Source: Thalassotalea sp. | GTDB taxonomy: Bacteria > Pseudomonadota > Gammaproteobacteria > Enterobacterales > Alteromonadaceae | Length of the DNA stretch: 64,000 nt | NCBI GenBank assembly: GCA_029237915.1 | Contig: JAQWHD010000064.1 | Location: forward strand, 1-64,000 | Reading direction: 5' to 3' | In this document: positions 54,691 through 63,870 of the stretch, piece after piece | How the letters are laid out: each line of letters begins with the position of its first letter | Numbering within the stretch: the first letter of the stretch is position 1 | Made by a program: the position numbers and the translations under genes | Notes under the pieces: model-generated | Seen by the model: only the letters and a program-made list of their open reading frames with translations | The model's database searches: none | Told to the model about the DNA's origin: nothing

Positions 54691-56355
54691 ATGTGTTCAA
54701 TTTTTTGTATTCTAGACATCAAATCTGATGCTAGCGCGCTACGAGGACAAGCCATAGAGCTTTCTCGTTTATTAAGACACCGAGGGCCAGATTGGTCTGG
54801 AGTTTATTCTAATGACAATGCCATTCTCGTTCACGAACGTTTGGCGATTGTAGACACTGAAAATGGCGCACAACCTCTTTATAATCAAAATCGAAATCAC
54901 GTGCTAGCTGTTAATGGTGAAATATACAATCACAAACAACTCGAAAGTAACTTAAATGTAGACTACGACTTCCAAACTAAATCTGATTGTGAAGTGATCT
55001 TACCTTTATATGAAGAATTTGGTGTTAACTTCGTTGATAAACTTAAAGGCATGTTTGCATTTGTTTTATACAACGAAAAGGATAACAGCTATTTAGTTGC
55101 CCGTGATCATATGGGGATTATCCCGTTATACATGGGTCATGATGAGCATGGTAACTTCTATGTTGCTTCAGAAATGAAAGCACTTATGCCTATTTGTAAA
55201 ACCGTAAGTGAATTCCCTCCTGGGCACATTTTAGATAGTAACGATGGTGAAATTAAACAATATTACCAACGTGACTGGACTGATTACGACAACATTAAAA
55301 ACAACACCACAAGCATCCCAGAATTACGTAATGCTTTAGAAGAGTCGGTTAAATCGCACTTAATGACTGACGTACCATACGGCGTATTATTATCTGGTGG
55401 TTTAGACTCATCTTTAATCTCATCGATCACACAAAAGTTTGCTGCTCGCCGTGTTGAAGAAAATGATTTATCTGATGCTTGGTGGCCTAAAGTACACTCG
55501 TTTGCTTGTGGTTTAAAAGGCTCTCCAGATTTAGCTGCTGCGCAAAAAGTTGCTGACTCAATTGGTACCATTCATCACAGTATTGAATTTACAGTCCAAG
55601 ATGGTATCGATGCATTAAAAGAAGTTATTTACCACATCGAAACTTACGATGTTACAACTATCCGCGCTTCTACTCCTATGTACTTAATGGCTCGTAAGAT
55701 CAAAGCTATGGGCATTAAAATGGTATTAAGTGGTGAAGGTGCTGATGAGATTTTCGGTGGTTACTTGTACTTCCACAAAGCGCCAAATTCAAAAGAATTC
55801 CACGAAGAGTTAGTTCGTAAATTAGATAACTTACACATGTTTGACTGTTTACGAGCGAACAAATCAATGTCAGCTTGGGGAATTGAAGCCCGAGTACCAT
55901 TTTTAGATAAAGACTTTATGGACGTTGCCATGCGCATCGACCCTGAAGATAAAATGTGTAAAGACGGAAAAATTGAAAAACACGTGCTACGTGCATCATT
56001 TGAAGGTTACTTACCAGAAGAAATTTTATGGCGTCAAAAAGAGCAATTCTCTGATGGTGTTGGTTACTCTTGGATTGATAGCTTAAAAGAAATGGTTGAA
56101 GCCGAAGTTTCTGATCAACAGTTGGCCAATGCGGAATTTAAATTCCCGCATAACACGCCTGCAACTAAAGAAGCATACTTCTACCGTACTGTTTTTGAGG
56201 AAAAATTCCCATTAACATCAGCTGCAGAATGTATTCCAGGTGGAAAATCAGTAGCTTGTTCTACTGAAGCTGCACTTGCATGGGATGAGTCATTTCAAAA
56301 TATGGCTGATCCATCAGGCCGCGCAGTAATGTCGGTACATAACGAAAGTTACTAA
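54691..56355 (+). CDS. asnB: Asparagine synthetase B, glutamine-hydrolysing
   Basis: The enzyme makes asparagine from aspartate, glutamine and ATP. The 554-residue protein starts MCSIFC, leaving Cys-1 as the glutaminase nucleophile after removal of Met. The class II glutaminase domain (about 1-205) has RHRGPDWSG and NGEIYNH. The synthetase domain has the PP-loop LLSGGLDSSLIS near 234-245 and VLSGEGADEIFGGY (about 345-358). Length matches E. coli AsnB. A strong terminator follows. Confidence 0.97.
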   Translation: MCSIFCILDIKSDASALRGQAIELSRLLRHRGPDWSGVYSNDNAILVHERLAIVDTENGAQPLYNQNRNHVLAVNGEIYNHKQLESNLNVDYDFQTKSDCEVILPLYEEFGVNFVDKLKGMFAFVLYNEKDNSYLVARDHMGIIPLYMGHDEHGNFYVASEMKALMPICKTVSEFPPGHILDSNDGEIKQYYQRDWTDYDNIKNNTTSIPELRNALEESVKSHLMTDVPYGVLLSGGLDSSLISSITQKFAARRVEENDLSDAWWPKVHSFACGLKGSPDLAAAQKVADSIGTIHHSIEFTVQDGIDALKEVIYHIETYDVTTIRASTPMYLMARKIKAMGIKMVLSGEGADEIFGGYLYFHKAPNSKEFHEELVRKLDNLHMFDCLRANKSMSAWGIEARVPFLDKDFMDVAMRIDPEDKMCKDGKIEKHVLRASFEGYLPEEILWRQKEQFSDGVGYSWIDSLKEMVEAEVSDQQLANAEFKFPHNTPATKEAYFYRTVFEEKFPLTSAAECIPGGKSVACSTEAALAWDESFQNMADPSGRAVMSVHNESY

Positions 56356-56374
56356 GCCTACACACTGTTAGATC

Positions 56375-56410
56375 AAAAAAGGGATAACGTAACGTTATCC
56401 CTTTTTATTT
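56375..56410 (+). terminator. Terminator after asnB
   Basis: AAAGGGATAACGT and ACGTTATCCCTTT form a 13-bp stem with a T-rich tail. Confidence 0.9.
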
Positions 56411-56423
56411 TAGACCTGACATC

Positions 56424-56495
56424 TTAATGCTTTAAAGCCTTAATGCCTTAATGCCTTAATGCCTTAAAACCTTAATGCCTTCAATCCTAGAACCC
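56424..56495. repeat. 8-bp minisatellite (TTAATGCC)n
   Basis: Nine consecutive 8-base units: TTAATGCT, TTAAAGCC, three perfect TTAATGCC, TTAAAACC, TTAATGCC, TTCAATCC and TAGAACCC. The array lies between two convergent genes, asnB and roxA. Perfect units in the middle and decayed ones at both ends are typical of slippage. Confidence 0.9.
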
Positions 56496-56502
56496 TAGAT
56501 TT

Positions 56503-57648
56503 TTACTCTGAAAAGTACCAATAACCGGCATCAAGTAACTCACCAACTAAGTCAATAAATTCTTCATTATTAACAAAATCTGCGATCATATCTGGTGTAA
56601 CCGTCACGTTATCACATAACAACTTAACCGCATCAACAATGCTAACATCGACCTGTTGCTCATCGCCGTTTAAATAAAATACACCGGTATCAATTGAGTC
56701 CGTAAAGTAGAACGCACGTAAGCCCCCTAAGCGCATTAAACTATTAGTTTGCAGTATCTCACTAATATCATCGTTAGATAATTGTTCTTCTGCCGGGATC
56801 AAATCTAATTCATGTTTCGCTTGGCTTAAAAAGCTACCAGCAAACTGACGAATAATATCGTCGTTATCAAGCAACTTCTGTAACTGGTTTTTAATCAAAG
56901 CAAAGTCGCTGCTATCAATAGCACCACTGTTGTTTGATGCTACTCGCTCTGGATCGGCAATTAACTCACCGGCAAGCTCTTTATCAATTAAGTGGTCTGC
57001 TAAGCCACTCACTAAATTTGACGTTGAGTTCGTACGAAAGCCGACTGAAAAACTTAGTGATGTTTCAATAGTGATACCATCGTGAGGAAACCCTGGTGGA
57101 ATATATAAGATATCACCTGGTAATAATTCCGTATCGATAATCGCTTCAAATTGCTCACAATGAAGTAAGGCTGCATGTGCTGCAAACTCTACATGTTCAC
57201 CTCTGTCCCCCACTCGCCAGTTACGCTTACCTGTACCTTGGCAAATGAATACATCGTATAAATCTATGTGCGGACCAACACCACCTTCCGGGGTAGCAAA
57301 GCTTACCATTAAATCGTCAAGGCGCCAGTTAGGAATAAAACGAAATGGTTCTATCATTTTTGCTGCATCTTCAGACCAGTTATCCAGTGCTTGTACAATT
57401 AAAGACCAACCTTTGTCACCAAGACGTTCGAATGAATTAAACGGGCCAAACTCTGCCTGCCAATCTTCACCATCACGATATACTAAACGCGATTCAACCT
57501 CATCCATACCAGCAAGACCGGCAATTTCATCGGCATCAATAGGGGCAACAAAGTTTTTAAAGCCTTGACGTATAACTACCGGCTTTTTCTGCCAGTATTC
57601 ACGTAAAAAGGTTTCTTGGTCAAAATCAGTTAAATTTAATTCGTACAT
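56503..57648 (-). CDS. roxA: Ribosomal protein L16 arginine hydroxylase (cupin)
   Basis: RoxA/YcfD is a 2-oxoglutarate- and iron-dependent JmjC-type oxygenase that hydroxylates an arginine of L16. The 381-residue protein has YWQKKPVVIRQGF near 20-32, the iron motif GVGPHIDLYDVF (His-x-Asp, about 122-133), ILYIPPGFPHDGITIETSLSFSVGFR with the second His near 178-190, and a C-terminal winged-helix dimer region. The ATG at 57648 has AGAGG six bases before it; the in-frame ATG at 57669 is less likely. Confidence 0.92.
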   Translation of the reverse strand: MYELNLTDFDQETFLREYWQKKPVVIRQGFKNFVAPIDADEIAGLAGMDEVESRLVYRDGEDWQAEFGPFNSFERLGDKGWSLIVQALDNWSEDAAKMIEPFRFIPNWRLDDLMVSFATPEGGVGPHIDLYDVFICQGTGKRNWRVGDRGEHVEFAAHAALLHCEQFEAIIDTELLPGDILYIPPGFPHDGITIETSLSFSVGFRTNSTSNLVSGLADHLIDKELAGELIADPERVASNNSGAIDSSDFALIKNQLQKLLDNDDIIRQFAGSFLSQAKHELDLIPAEEQLSNDDISEILQTNSLMRLGGLRAFYFTDSIDTGVFYLNGDEQQVDVSIVDAVKLLCDNVTVTPDMIADFVNNEEFIDLVGELLDAGYWYFSE

Positions 57649-57809
57649 AAACGCCTCTAAAAAAGACAATGTTTTTGTCTTAATGGAAAGATATAAATAA
57701 TTGCGGATATTTAAACAAAAAAGCCGCCTAGTTAGTAGACGACTTTTGTTAGTGATTTGTTAACCAGCTGTTTGCTGTATAGCGATTAAATAAATTGCAT
57801 CAAAGCTAT

Positions 57810-58856
57810 TTAATCACGATTAACATAATGAAAGCGCACTTCGACAAGTAAACCTTCAAAGAAACTTTCTGGTGCATGGGTAATATCTAAAGTAACTTTT
57901 AAAGCGGATTTATTACCTTCAAACGGACCTGCTAGTATCGATGGCATCTTTTGCGACATTTGTACTGAGCGATTAACGCTACCAATATACTCATCACCAT
58001 TAGGTAATGTGATTGTTGCCGTTTGACCTATTTTTGCAAAGTCCATACGCTCAGGCGCCAAGTACACATTAACCACAGGCTCTGATAAGTTAGATATCGC
58101 AATAAGCTCATGACCACCCGATACATGCTCACCTTCTATCGCTAGCACATCATTAATGGTTGCAGACTTAGGTGCGCGAATTGACAGTTGTTCACGCTTA
58201 ATTTTTGCATCAGATAAAGCCAGCTCAAGATCAAGTAGCGTATTCGCCAACTGGCCATTTTTATGAGCCGCTAATACGGTTTCACGCTTTATTAATGCTT
58301 CTTGATATTTAGTTTCGGCAAGTACCGTATTTTGCTGCATAGCTAACCTATCATTTAGAGGTAACATGCCCTGCTTGTTATATTCACTAAATTCAGCATT
58401 AATATTATCTTGTGAAGCTTTAGCATTTTTGTAGCTTGCTATTTGGCGTAAATGTAAAGCATCTAAAGTTTTATAGCCTTCAGCATAATACGCTTTAAAT
58501 TTATTATATTTACGAGTTAATATTGCTATTTCTTTTTCAATCTCAGGCGATGACAAAGCAATTAATACTTGATCTTTTTCAACTTGTTCACCAGCAGCAA
58601 CTAATACTTTATCAACAAAAGCAGATTGTGAAGCATCTAAGGTAATAGGCTCTGTCGTTAAAATACCATCGGCTTTTACCAGTAATTCTTGATTGACCAT
58701 ATGCCACGTAAAATATGCCAAAGGTGATAAAACAATCGATAGCAAAAAATACCAACGTAACTTAAATGCTAAGCGTTTTGCTGGTGCGTAGACAACTTTA
58801 AACCCATCATTTTTATTTGGATTTTTTTGTTTTTCGGTTTTAAATGTAATTTTCAT
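57810..58856 (-). CDS. HlyD-like periplasmic adaptor of an exopolysaccharide system
   Basis: The 348-residue protein has a basic cytoplasmic N-terminus (about 30 residues), one membrane helix (LRWYFLLSIVLSPLAYFTWHMV), a barrel-sandwich/lipoyl half (VDKVLVAAGEQVEKDQVLIAL), a long alpha-helical hairpin (about 105-225), then the matching half-motif (LSIRAPKSATINDVLAIEGEHVSGGHELIAIS) and a beta-barrel domain. It resembles the adaptor part of alginate protein Alg44 but lacks PilZ. It starts in the stop of the glycosyltransferase gene (TAATG), so the two products are probably made together as a synthase-adaptor unit. Confidence 0.85.
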   Translation of the reverse strand: MKITFKTEKQKNPNKNDGFKVVYAPAKRLAFKLRWYFLLSIVLSPLAYFTWHMVNQELLVKADGILTTEPITLDASQSAFVDKVLVAAGEQVEKDQVLIALSSPEIEKEIAILTRKYNKFKAYYAEGYKTLDALHLRQIASYKNAKASQDNINAEFSEYNKQGMLPLNDRLAMQQNTVLAETKYQEALIKRETVLAAHKNGQLANTLLDLELALSDAKIKREQLSIRAPKSATINDVLAIEGEHVSGGHELIAISNLSEPVVNVYLAPERMDFAKIGQTATITLPNGDEYIGSVNRSVQMSQKMPSILAGPFEGNKSALKVTLDITHAPESFFEGLLVEVRFHYVNRD

Positions 58857-60178
58857 TAAAATTTATCACTCTTTTTCAAGACCCACCAAGGCGCCATACT
58901 AGATTCTTCATGGCTTCGTCTAAATACTTCATTAAATATTCCAAAAACGCTAACGCCACGCATATAAAGTGTAAACACTGGAAATAACGGGATCCAAAGT
59001 AGCATCTTAAAATCGTTTTTAGGTTTATCCGCTATGGCAAATAAATAGAATATAAAATTTATATAGGTCATTCCTATATAAGCTATATATTGTAAGCAAA
59101 GCATGCCTAATAAAGGGTAAAAACCATACATAGAAACTACCCAAAAATTGAAACCAATCACCAGCAAAGGCATAACAACATTTTGTACAACACCATAAAC
59201 CAAAGTAAATATATAACGCTTCCAGCCTAATAATTTTGGTGAAAAAGCATGTCGATGTTTTCTGAAATAAATAAATATTAAATCACCATCCCAACGGTTA
59301 CGTTGTTTGGTAATATCTGTAATTGTTGTAGGGGCATCCGTATGGCCAATTGCTTTAGCGGCAAAAGGTATACGAATATTCTTATGTCTTCCCATATATT
59401 GTTGAATTCTTAGGGTTAGATCTAAATCTTCACCTGAGTGAGTATCCCAACCACCTATCTGTTTAACAAAATCTGTTCTAAATGCACCAAAGGCACCAGA
59501 AATATTATTAATAAGATTCCACTCCGCAAGGCCTGTTTTACCACCTTCCATCGAGATCATATACTCAATAGCTTGCATTTTGGTAATTAAGCTCACGTCT
59601 CTATTTCTTACCTTTAACGAACCTGAAACGGCAGGAACATCTGGGTCTTCAAACTCTTTTGCGATTTCATAAACCATATTATTGTTAAATGAACTATCGC
59701 CATCTACTGCTATAAATAACTCCCCCTTGGCCATCGATAAGGCGGCATTAGAAGAGGATACACGTCCCCCTCTTTTCCACTTAGGTAGTACAATAATTTT
59801 TCTATTTTTATATCTAGATTGAATTTTCTGTATTTCAATAGCCGCACGGTAGGTATCTTTATTTTGAATAGCACCATCGATAATTATAATTATTTCTATT
59901 TTACCTGGGTAAACTTGCTCACATAAAGTAACAACGGTTTTCTTTATATCATCGCCTTCGCTATAACAAGTTATACCAACAGTAACCGATGGGGTTATTT
60001 TTAACGGCGGCCTAAGTTTACTTCTAAAGTACCAGGTGATGATCCCTGCTAATACAGTAAAAATTAAAGGTAATTCAATAATAATCAGTAGAGGGATCAT
60101 TATTACCAACAAAGACACATTATCTTTGATGATAGCAAGTGTACTAAGGACTATTTCCTGCAAATAAAGAAATTCCAC
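58856..60178 (-). CDS. Processive family-2 glycosyltransferase
   Basis: The 440-residue membrane enzyme has two N-terminal hydrophobic segments (LVIMIPLLIIIELPLIFTVLAGIITWYF), the GT2 catalytic domain with GITCYSEGDDIKKTV, IIIIIDGA, AVDGDSSF (DxD), SGEDLDLTLRI and KQRNRWDGD (QxxRW), then four C-terminal helices. DxD plus QxxRW marks processive synthases (cellulose, hyaluronan, chitin-type). It has no PilZ domain. It begins with GTG overlapping the TAG of the TackOD1 gene by one base and overlaps the adaptor by one base. Confidence 0.88.
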   Translation of the reverse strand: MEFLYLQEIVLSTLAIIKDNVSLLVIMIPLLIIIELPLIFTVLAGIITWYFRSKLRPPLKITPSVTVGITCYSEGDDIKKTVVTLCEQVYPGKIEIIIIIDGAIQNKDTYRAAIEIQKIQSRYKNRKIIVLPKWKRGGRVSSSNAALSMAKGELFIAVDGDSSFNNNMVYEIAKEFEDPDVPAVSGSLKVRNRDVSLITKMQAIEYMISMEGGKTGLAEWNLINNISGAFGAFRTDFVKQIGGWDTHSGEDLDLTLRIQQYMGRHKNIRIPFAAKAIGHTDAPTTITDITKQRNRWDGDLIFIYFRKHRHAFSPKLLGWKRYIFTLVYGVVQNVVMPLLVIGFNFWVVSMYGFYPLLGMLCLQYIAYIGMTYINFIFYLFAIADKPKNDFKMLLWIPLFPVFTLYMRGVSVFGIFNEVFRRSHEESSMAPWWVLKKSDKF

Positions 60179-61530
60179 TAGTCATTTAACTCTAGTGAAC
60201 ACTGTGAAAGCCATAGTTCAGCATCATTCGATAAGCTGTGCTCAGGTAATAATTTAAGTGAAACTCGTAAATCTAATGGATTATCGGCCTGCTCTTGCGA
60301 GATAGTTTCAAATTTTCCTTCGATAACTTTTACACCATCTTCAGAGACATTGGGTAATAAGAAATACAGGGTATCGTCACTGTATTGGCAAAAAACATCT
60401 GTGGTACGTAAGATGCTGCGCAAACGTGAACTAAATGCATCAAGCTGAGCAGTTAAAGCGACAGTTGACATGCTTTGGCTTAATTCGATTAAGTTAACAA
60501 ACTTTAAACCCACAAATAAATGATGCTCACTTTGACGTACCGCCATTTTATTTAGCCAGTTTGCCATCCAAGAGAAATGCTCTCGTGATACCGGCTCACC
60601 TAAGGCGGTGGCTAATAATTGTGGTTCTGAGCCTGTTTTTACTTTAACAATTCCGTTGTGACCAATCGCAAAACTAAAATACTCTTTTGCGATCAAGTCA
60701 TCTATTTGATTATTGTGACCACAACTAAAACACTGAGCTTGCACGTTAGCTTCAATGAATAAGTTACTGCAGCTATTACAACGTTGGTTTTCAATTGGAC
60801 GGTCGTAATCTGTGCCTATATGGCGCAGTGTATTTATACAATTTGGACAAACCATTTCGCCAGAGCGGATAAACTCTTTTTGATCGCCAACATGGCCACA
60901 AGCAAAACAATGTAAAGCTTGTTCAAGTTTTAAGTCGATAGAGCCACAATCTCCACAACTATCAACATAATTTAAAAGTGAAGAATTACATGAACTGCAT
61001 TGTCGAATACGGTCTATCAGTACTTCTTGTGATAAATTCCCGCTTTTAACCATACGGCTTAACCAGTATTCTTTACCTTGACCGTTATCCCATAACTCTA
61101 GAAATGGGTATTTATAACTAACACCTTGCTCAATCACTCTACTTGGGCGCAAGGTTCTAGTTTCTACCGCCCATAAATAGGCAAGTAATTTGTTTTCAAG
61201 ATTGTCATTACTGTCTAAGCGGATTTCTTCTTGGCGTTGTAATAGTTTATTAATTTGGATATCAATATTGCTAGGCACTAAGCCATCGACCATAGCGAAG
61301 TCTTCAAAATGACTATTTACGGTATAAACTAATGAGGCAAAGTTTAATGAATTACTACGAATTTTATTGAGCCATTGGAGAAATACAGACTCTTGCGATA
61401 CAGATATAATGATGGCGCTGTAGCAGCAATCAAAATTAAACGTTTCTGCAATAGCAGACACATTAACAACTTCATATTCTGACGTTAATTGCTCTAAATG
61501 GTGTTCACCAATACATAATATCTTTGTCAT
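60178..61530 (-). CDS. TackOD1 zinc-ribbon protein with degenerate GGDEF-like domain
   Basis: The 450-residue protein has three parts. Residues 1-110 look like a receiver domain without a clear phospho-acceptor. Residues about 110-285 carry six Cys-x2-Cys pairs (CSSC, CGDC, CFAC, CPNC, CNSC, CFSC) that would bind several zinc ions, matching the TackOD1 output domain. Residues about 290-450 follow a GGDEF fold (LRSILRTTDVFCQYSDDTLYFLLPN), but the GGDEF signature reads SDDTL, so it should not make cyclic-di-GMP. It is the first gene of the operon with the glycosyltransferase and HlyD-like adaptor and is the likely regulator. Confidence 0.78.
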   Translation of the reverse strand: MTKILCIGEHHLEQLTSEYEVVNVSAIAETFNFDCCYSAIIISVSQESVFLQWLNKIRSNSLNFASLVYTVNSHFEDFAMVDGLVPSNIDIQINKLLQRQEEIRLDSNDNLENKLLAYLWAVETRTLRPSRVIEQGVSYKYPFLELWDNGQGKEYWLSRMVKSGNLSQEVLIDRIRQCSSCNSSLLNYVDSCGDCGSIDLKLEQALHCFACGHVGDQKEFIRSGEMVCPNCINTLRHIGTDYDRPIENQRCNSCSNLFIEANVQAQCFSCGHNNQIDDLIAKEYFSFAIGHNGIVKVKTGSEPQLLATALGEPVSREHFSWMANWLNKMAVRQSEHHLFVGLKFVNLIELSQSMSTVALTAQLDAFSSRLRSILRTTDVFCQYSDDTLYFLLPNVSEDGVKVIEGKFETISQEQADNPLDLRVSLKLLPEHSLSNDAELWLSQCSLELND

Positions 61531-61705
61531 TATTTATCCATTAATTTTCTTAAACGCCTTGTATGGCAGAATGAGCGGTATTTAAGCAAAAATTAAGTGG
61601 CAAATATAGATGAACTTTGTTGGTAAATTGTTAATGAATAGATCAAGTATTTGAGCCGATACAATTAACCTTTAGCGTTTATGAGTACAATTAGGATAAT
61701 ACAAA

Positions 61706-62380
61706 TTAAGGCGATTTATGATTTAAACGATGCTGTAAATCGCTAATAATAGCCTGCTGGTATACACCTTTATCAAGATGATAAAAAGACTGTTTGTAGT
61801 TTTCTACATCGGTAATTTCAAAGTTAACTTTTATGGTTTTAAATAACTTTGGTAGTTTATCTCCGGGGCTTTGTACATGATGAAGTCCGCCACTGTATAC
61901 AAATAAGATATTGCCTCGGTTTATTTTAGATAGAATATCTACAACGCCAATCTTAATATCCATAGCTTTACCATGTTTATCGAGGCCATCGCGGCGTTTC
62001 ATTCGTCCTTCTGGCATAATTGCCAGAATATTTTGATTACAAATTTGATTTATAAAGTTATCCCAAGACTCATCATACTTACGACTGATCGGGATACATT
62101 TAGGCACTAGAGCTTTAAGGAGTTTCCCTACAACAGGTCGCTTTAAGGTTTCCTCGGCTGCGGGTAACGTTAAATGTTTAGATAATTGCCATAAAAATGA
62201 TGTCGGCACACTTCGTAAGAATATGGGTTCAAATAAGCTGGTGTGGTTTAAAATGATAATGACTTTAACTTTACGCCAGTCATCATTTTGATGAGACGAG
62301 TACCAGTGTTGATCAAACCGGTAAAAAAATTTTGCGAGTAATTTACATAAAACTAAAAAGAAAAAGCTAATGTAGTGCAA
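61706..62380 (-). CDS. PlsC-like acyltransferase
   Basis: The 224-residue protein has the acyltransferase motifs LNHTSLFEP (HX4D-type, here with Glu in place of Asp, near residue 45), MPEGRMKRRDG (EGR motif, near 125) and a hydrophobic N-terminus (YISFFFLVLCKLLAKFFY). It may add an acyl chain to lysophosphatidate or another lipid. The start is TTG with GGGTGAC upstream; no nearby ATG gives the N-terminal domain. Spacing of 175 bases separates it from the exopolysaccharide operon, so joint expression is uncertain. Confidence 0.8.
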   Translation of the reverse strand: MHYISFFFLVLCKLLAKFFYRFDQHWYSSHQNDDWRKVKVIIILNHTSLFEPIFLRSVPTSFLWQLSKHLTLPAAEETLKRPVVGKLLKALVPKCIPISRKYDESWDNFINQICNQNILAIMPEGRMKRRDGLDKHGKAMDIKIGVVDILSKINRGNILFVYSGGLHHVQSPGDKLPKLFKTIKVNFEITDVENYKQSFYHLDKGVYQQAIISDLQHRLNHKSP

Positions 62381-62528
62381 AGCGTCACCCTAACTATTTG
62401 ATTAATATTATTTGTCCATTAAGTAATCTAATCTATTGTAGTTTTAATTAACACCATCTTTTTTCAAATAAAAAAGAGCATGTAACAGACTCTTAAAAAT
62501 TCAATTCATCTTGTTTTATTTAACGAGC

Positions 62529-63602
62529 TTAAGTTTTGCTTGCCTCGTTGATTTCTTCAGTCTCTGGCCAAGCATTTATTATTGCTTTAACCAATGTAGC
62601 TAAAGGAATAGCAAAGAATACGCCCCAAAAGCCCCATAACCCGCCAAATAAAATCACCGCAATAATAATCGCTACAGGGTGAAGGTTGACTGCTTCAGAA
62701 AATAGTAGTGGTACCAGTATATTGCCATCAATTATCTGAATGATGCCGTAAGCAAGCATTACATAACCAAACTCAGGGCTAACTCCCCACTGAAAAAGCC
62801 CCACCAATACAACTGGAATAGTAACAACAGTAGCGCCAACATAAGGTACAAGTACTGATAAGCCAACTAATGCCCCCAGTAAGACTGAATAACGTAAGTC
62901 TAATAATGCAAAGGCGACGGTTGAGGCAACACCGATAATAATAATTTCAATAACTTTACCACGGATATAGTTGTGGATTTGTTGATGCATTTCGGTTGCA
63001 ACTTGCGATGTTAAGCGACGCTCTTTCGGTAAAAATCGAGTTAAGTTGGTTAACATATCCGATTTATCTTTAAGAAAGAAAAAGATCATTAGTGGCACTA
63101 AGATCAAATAAATAAGCAGAGCGACTACATCAGAAATAGAGTTTAGTGAAACTTCCAAGATCAACTGGCCCCACTCTAATAACTTGGTTTTTACTGCGGT
63201 TATTACTGAGGCTATTTGATCGGCTTGGACTAATTCAGGATATTCCTCAGGTAAATGCAGTAAATAAGCATTACCTTTAGATAGCATATTTGGCACTTCT
63301 TGCACTAAATTAGAGGTTTGCTGCCAAAGCACAGGGATAAACCCTAATAAAGTTAGTAAGCCTATTCCGATAAAAAGTAGCATCACCAGAATGACCGAAT
63401 AATTACGATTAAGGCCAAGTTTAGTGAAACGTTTCACCGGACCTTCTAATAAAAACGCTAACACGATAGCAACCATTACTGGCATCAACAGGTCGCTGAA
63501 GAAATACAATATGAGGAAGGTGGCTACGATAAATAGAGTTAAAGAGACAACATGCGGGTCAGCAAATTTTTCTTTATACCAGGCAACTATATATTCAATC
63601 AT
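62529..63602 (-). CDS. AI-2E/PerM-family transporter
   Basis: The 357-residue protein has about seven membrane segments and the family pattern IVLAFLLEGPVKRFTKLGLNRNYSVILVML near 45-75, YLILVPLMIFFFLKDK (about 165), and the C-terminal LVGLSVLVPYVGATVVTIPVVLVGLFQWG with YGIIQIIDGNILVPLLFSEAVNLHPVAIIIAVILFGGLWGFWGVFFAIPLATLVKAI. Some members export autoinducer-2 or act as sodium/proton antiporters. The TusA-like gene lies directly upstream, a common pairing. Confidence 0.92.
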   Translation of the reverse strand: MIEYIVAWYKEKFADPHVVSLTLFIVATFLILYFFSDLLMPVMVAIVLAFLLEGPVKRFTKLGLNRNYSVILVMLLFIGIGLLTLLGFIPVLWQQTSNLVQEVPNMLSKGNAYLLHLPEEYPELVQADQIASVITAVKTKLLEWGQLILEVSLNSISDVVALLIYLILVPLMIFFFLKDKSDMLTNLTRFLPKERRLTSQVATEMHQQIHNYIRGKVIEIIIIGVASTVAFALLDLRYSVLLGALVGLSVLVPYVGATVVTIPVVLVGLFQWGVSPEFGYVMLAYGIIQIIDGNILVPLLFSEAVNLHPVAIIIAVILFGGLWGFWGVFFAIPLATLVKAIINAWPETEEINEASKT

Positions 63603-63642
63603 TAATACTTTTTCTCTTATTATTTATTATCGATATTTACGC

Positions 63643-63870
63643 TCAACTACTCCAAAGAGTAAGCTCAACTATATTATGGTGCGGTTTACTTAGTTCGAAA
63701 CGTATACCTTTCATTGTTAAAAATTTAGGAATATCATGAATAGAGCCTGGGTCAGTTAACAAAACCTTTAAGGCTTGCCCTGGTTCTAACTGTTTTAGTA
63801 ACAACTTAGTTTGCACTAGAGGTACTGGACATTTTTCTGCGCTAGCATCGTACTCTAAATGTTTCTTCAT
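63643..63870 (-). CDS. TusA-family sulfurtransferase-like protein
   Basis: The 75-residue protein has the SirA/TusA signature EYDASAEKCPVPLVQTKLLLKQLEPGQALKVLLTDPGSIHDIPKFL, with the CPxP cysteine (residue 14) that carries persulfide in the family. The C-terminus VELTLWSS forms the last strand. It is a paralogue type usually linked with perM rather than the tRNA-thiolation TusA itself. It ends 41 bases before the perM start. Confidence 0.9.
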   Translation of the reverse strand: MKKHLEYDASAEKCPVPLVQTKLLLKQLEPGQALKVLLTDPGSIHDIPKFLTMKGIRFELSKPHHNIVELTLWSS

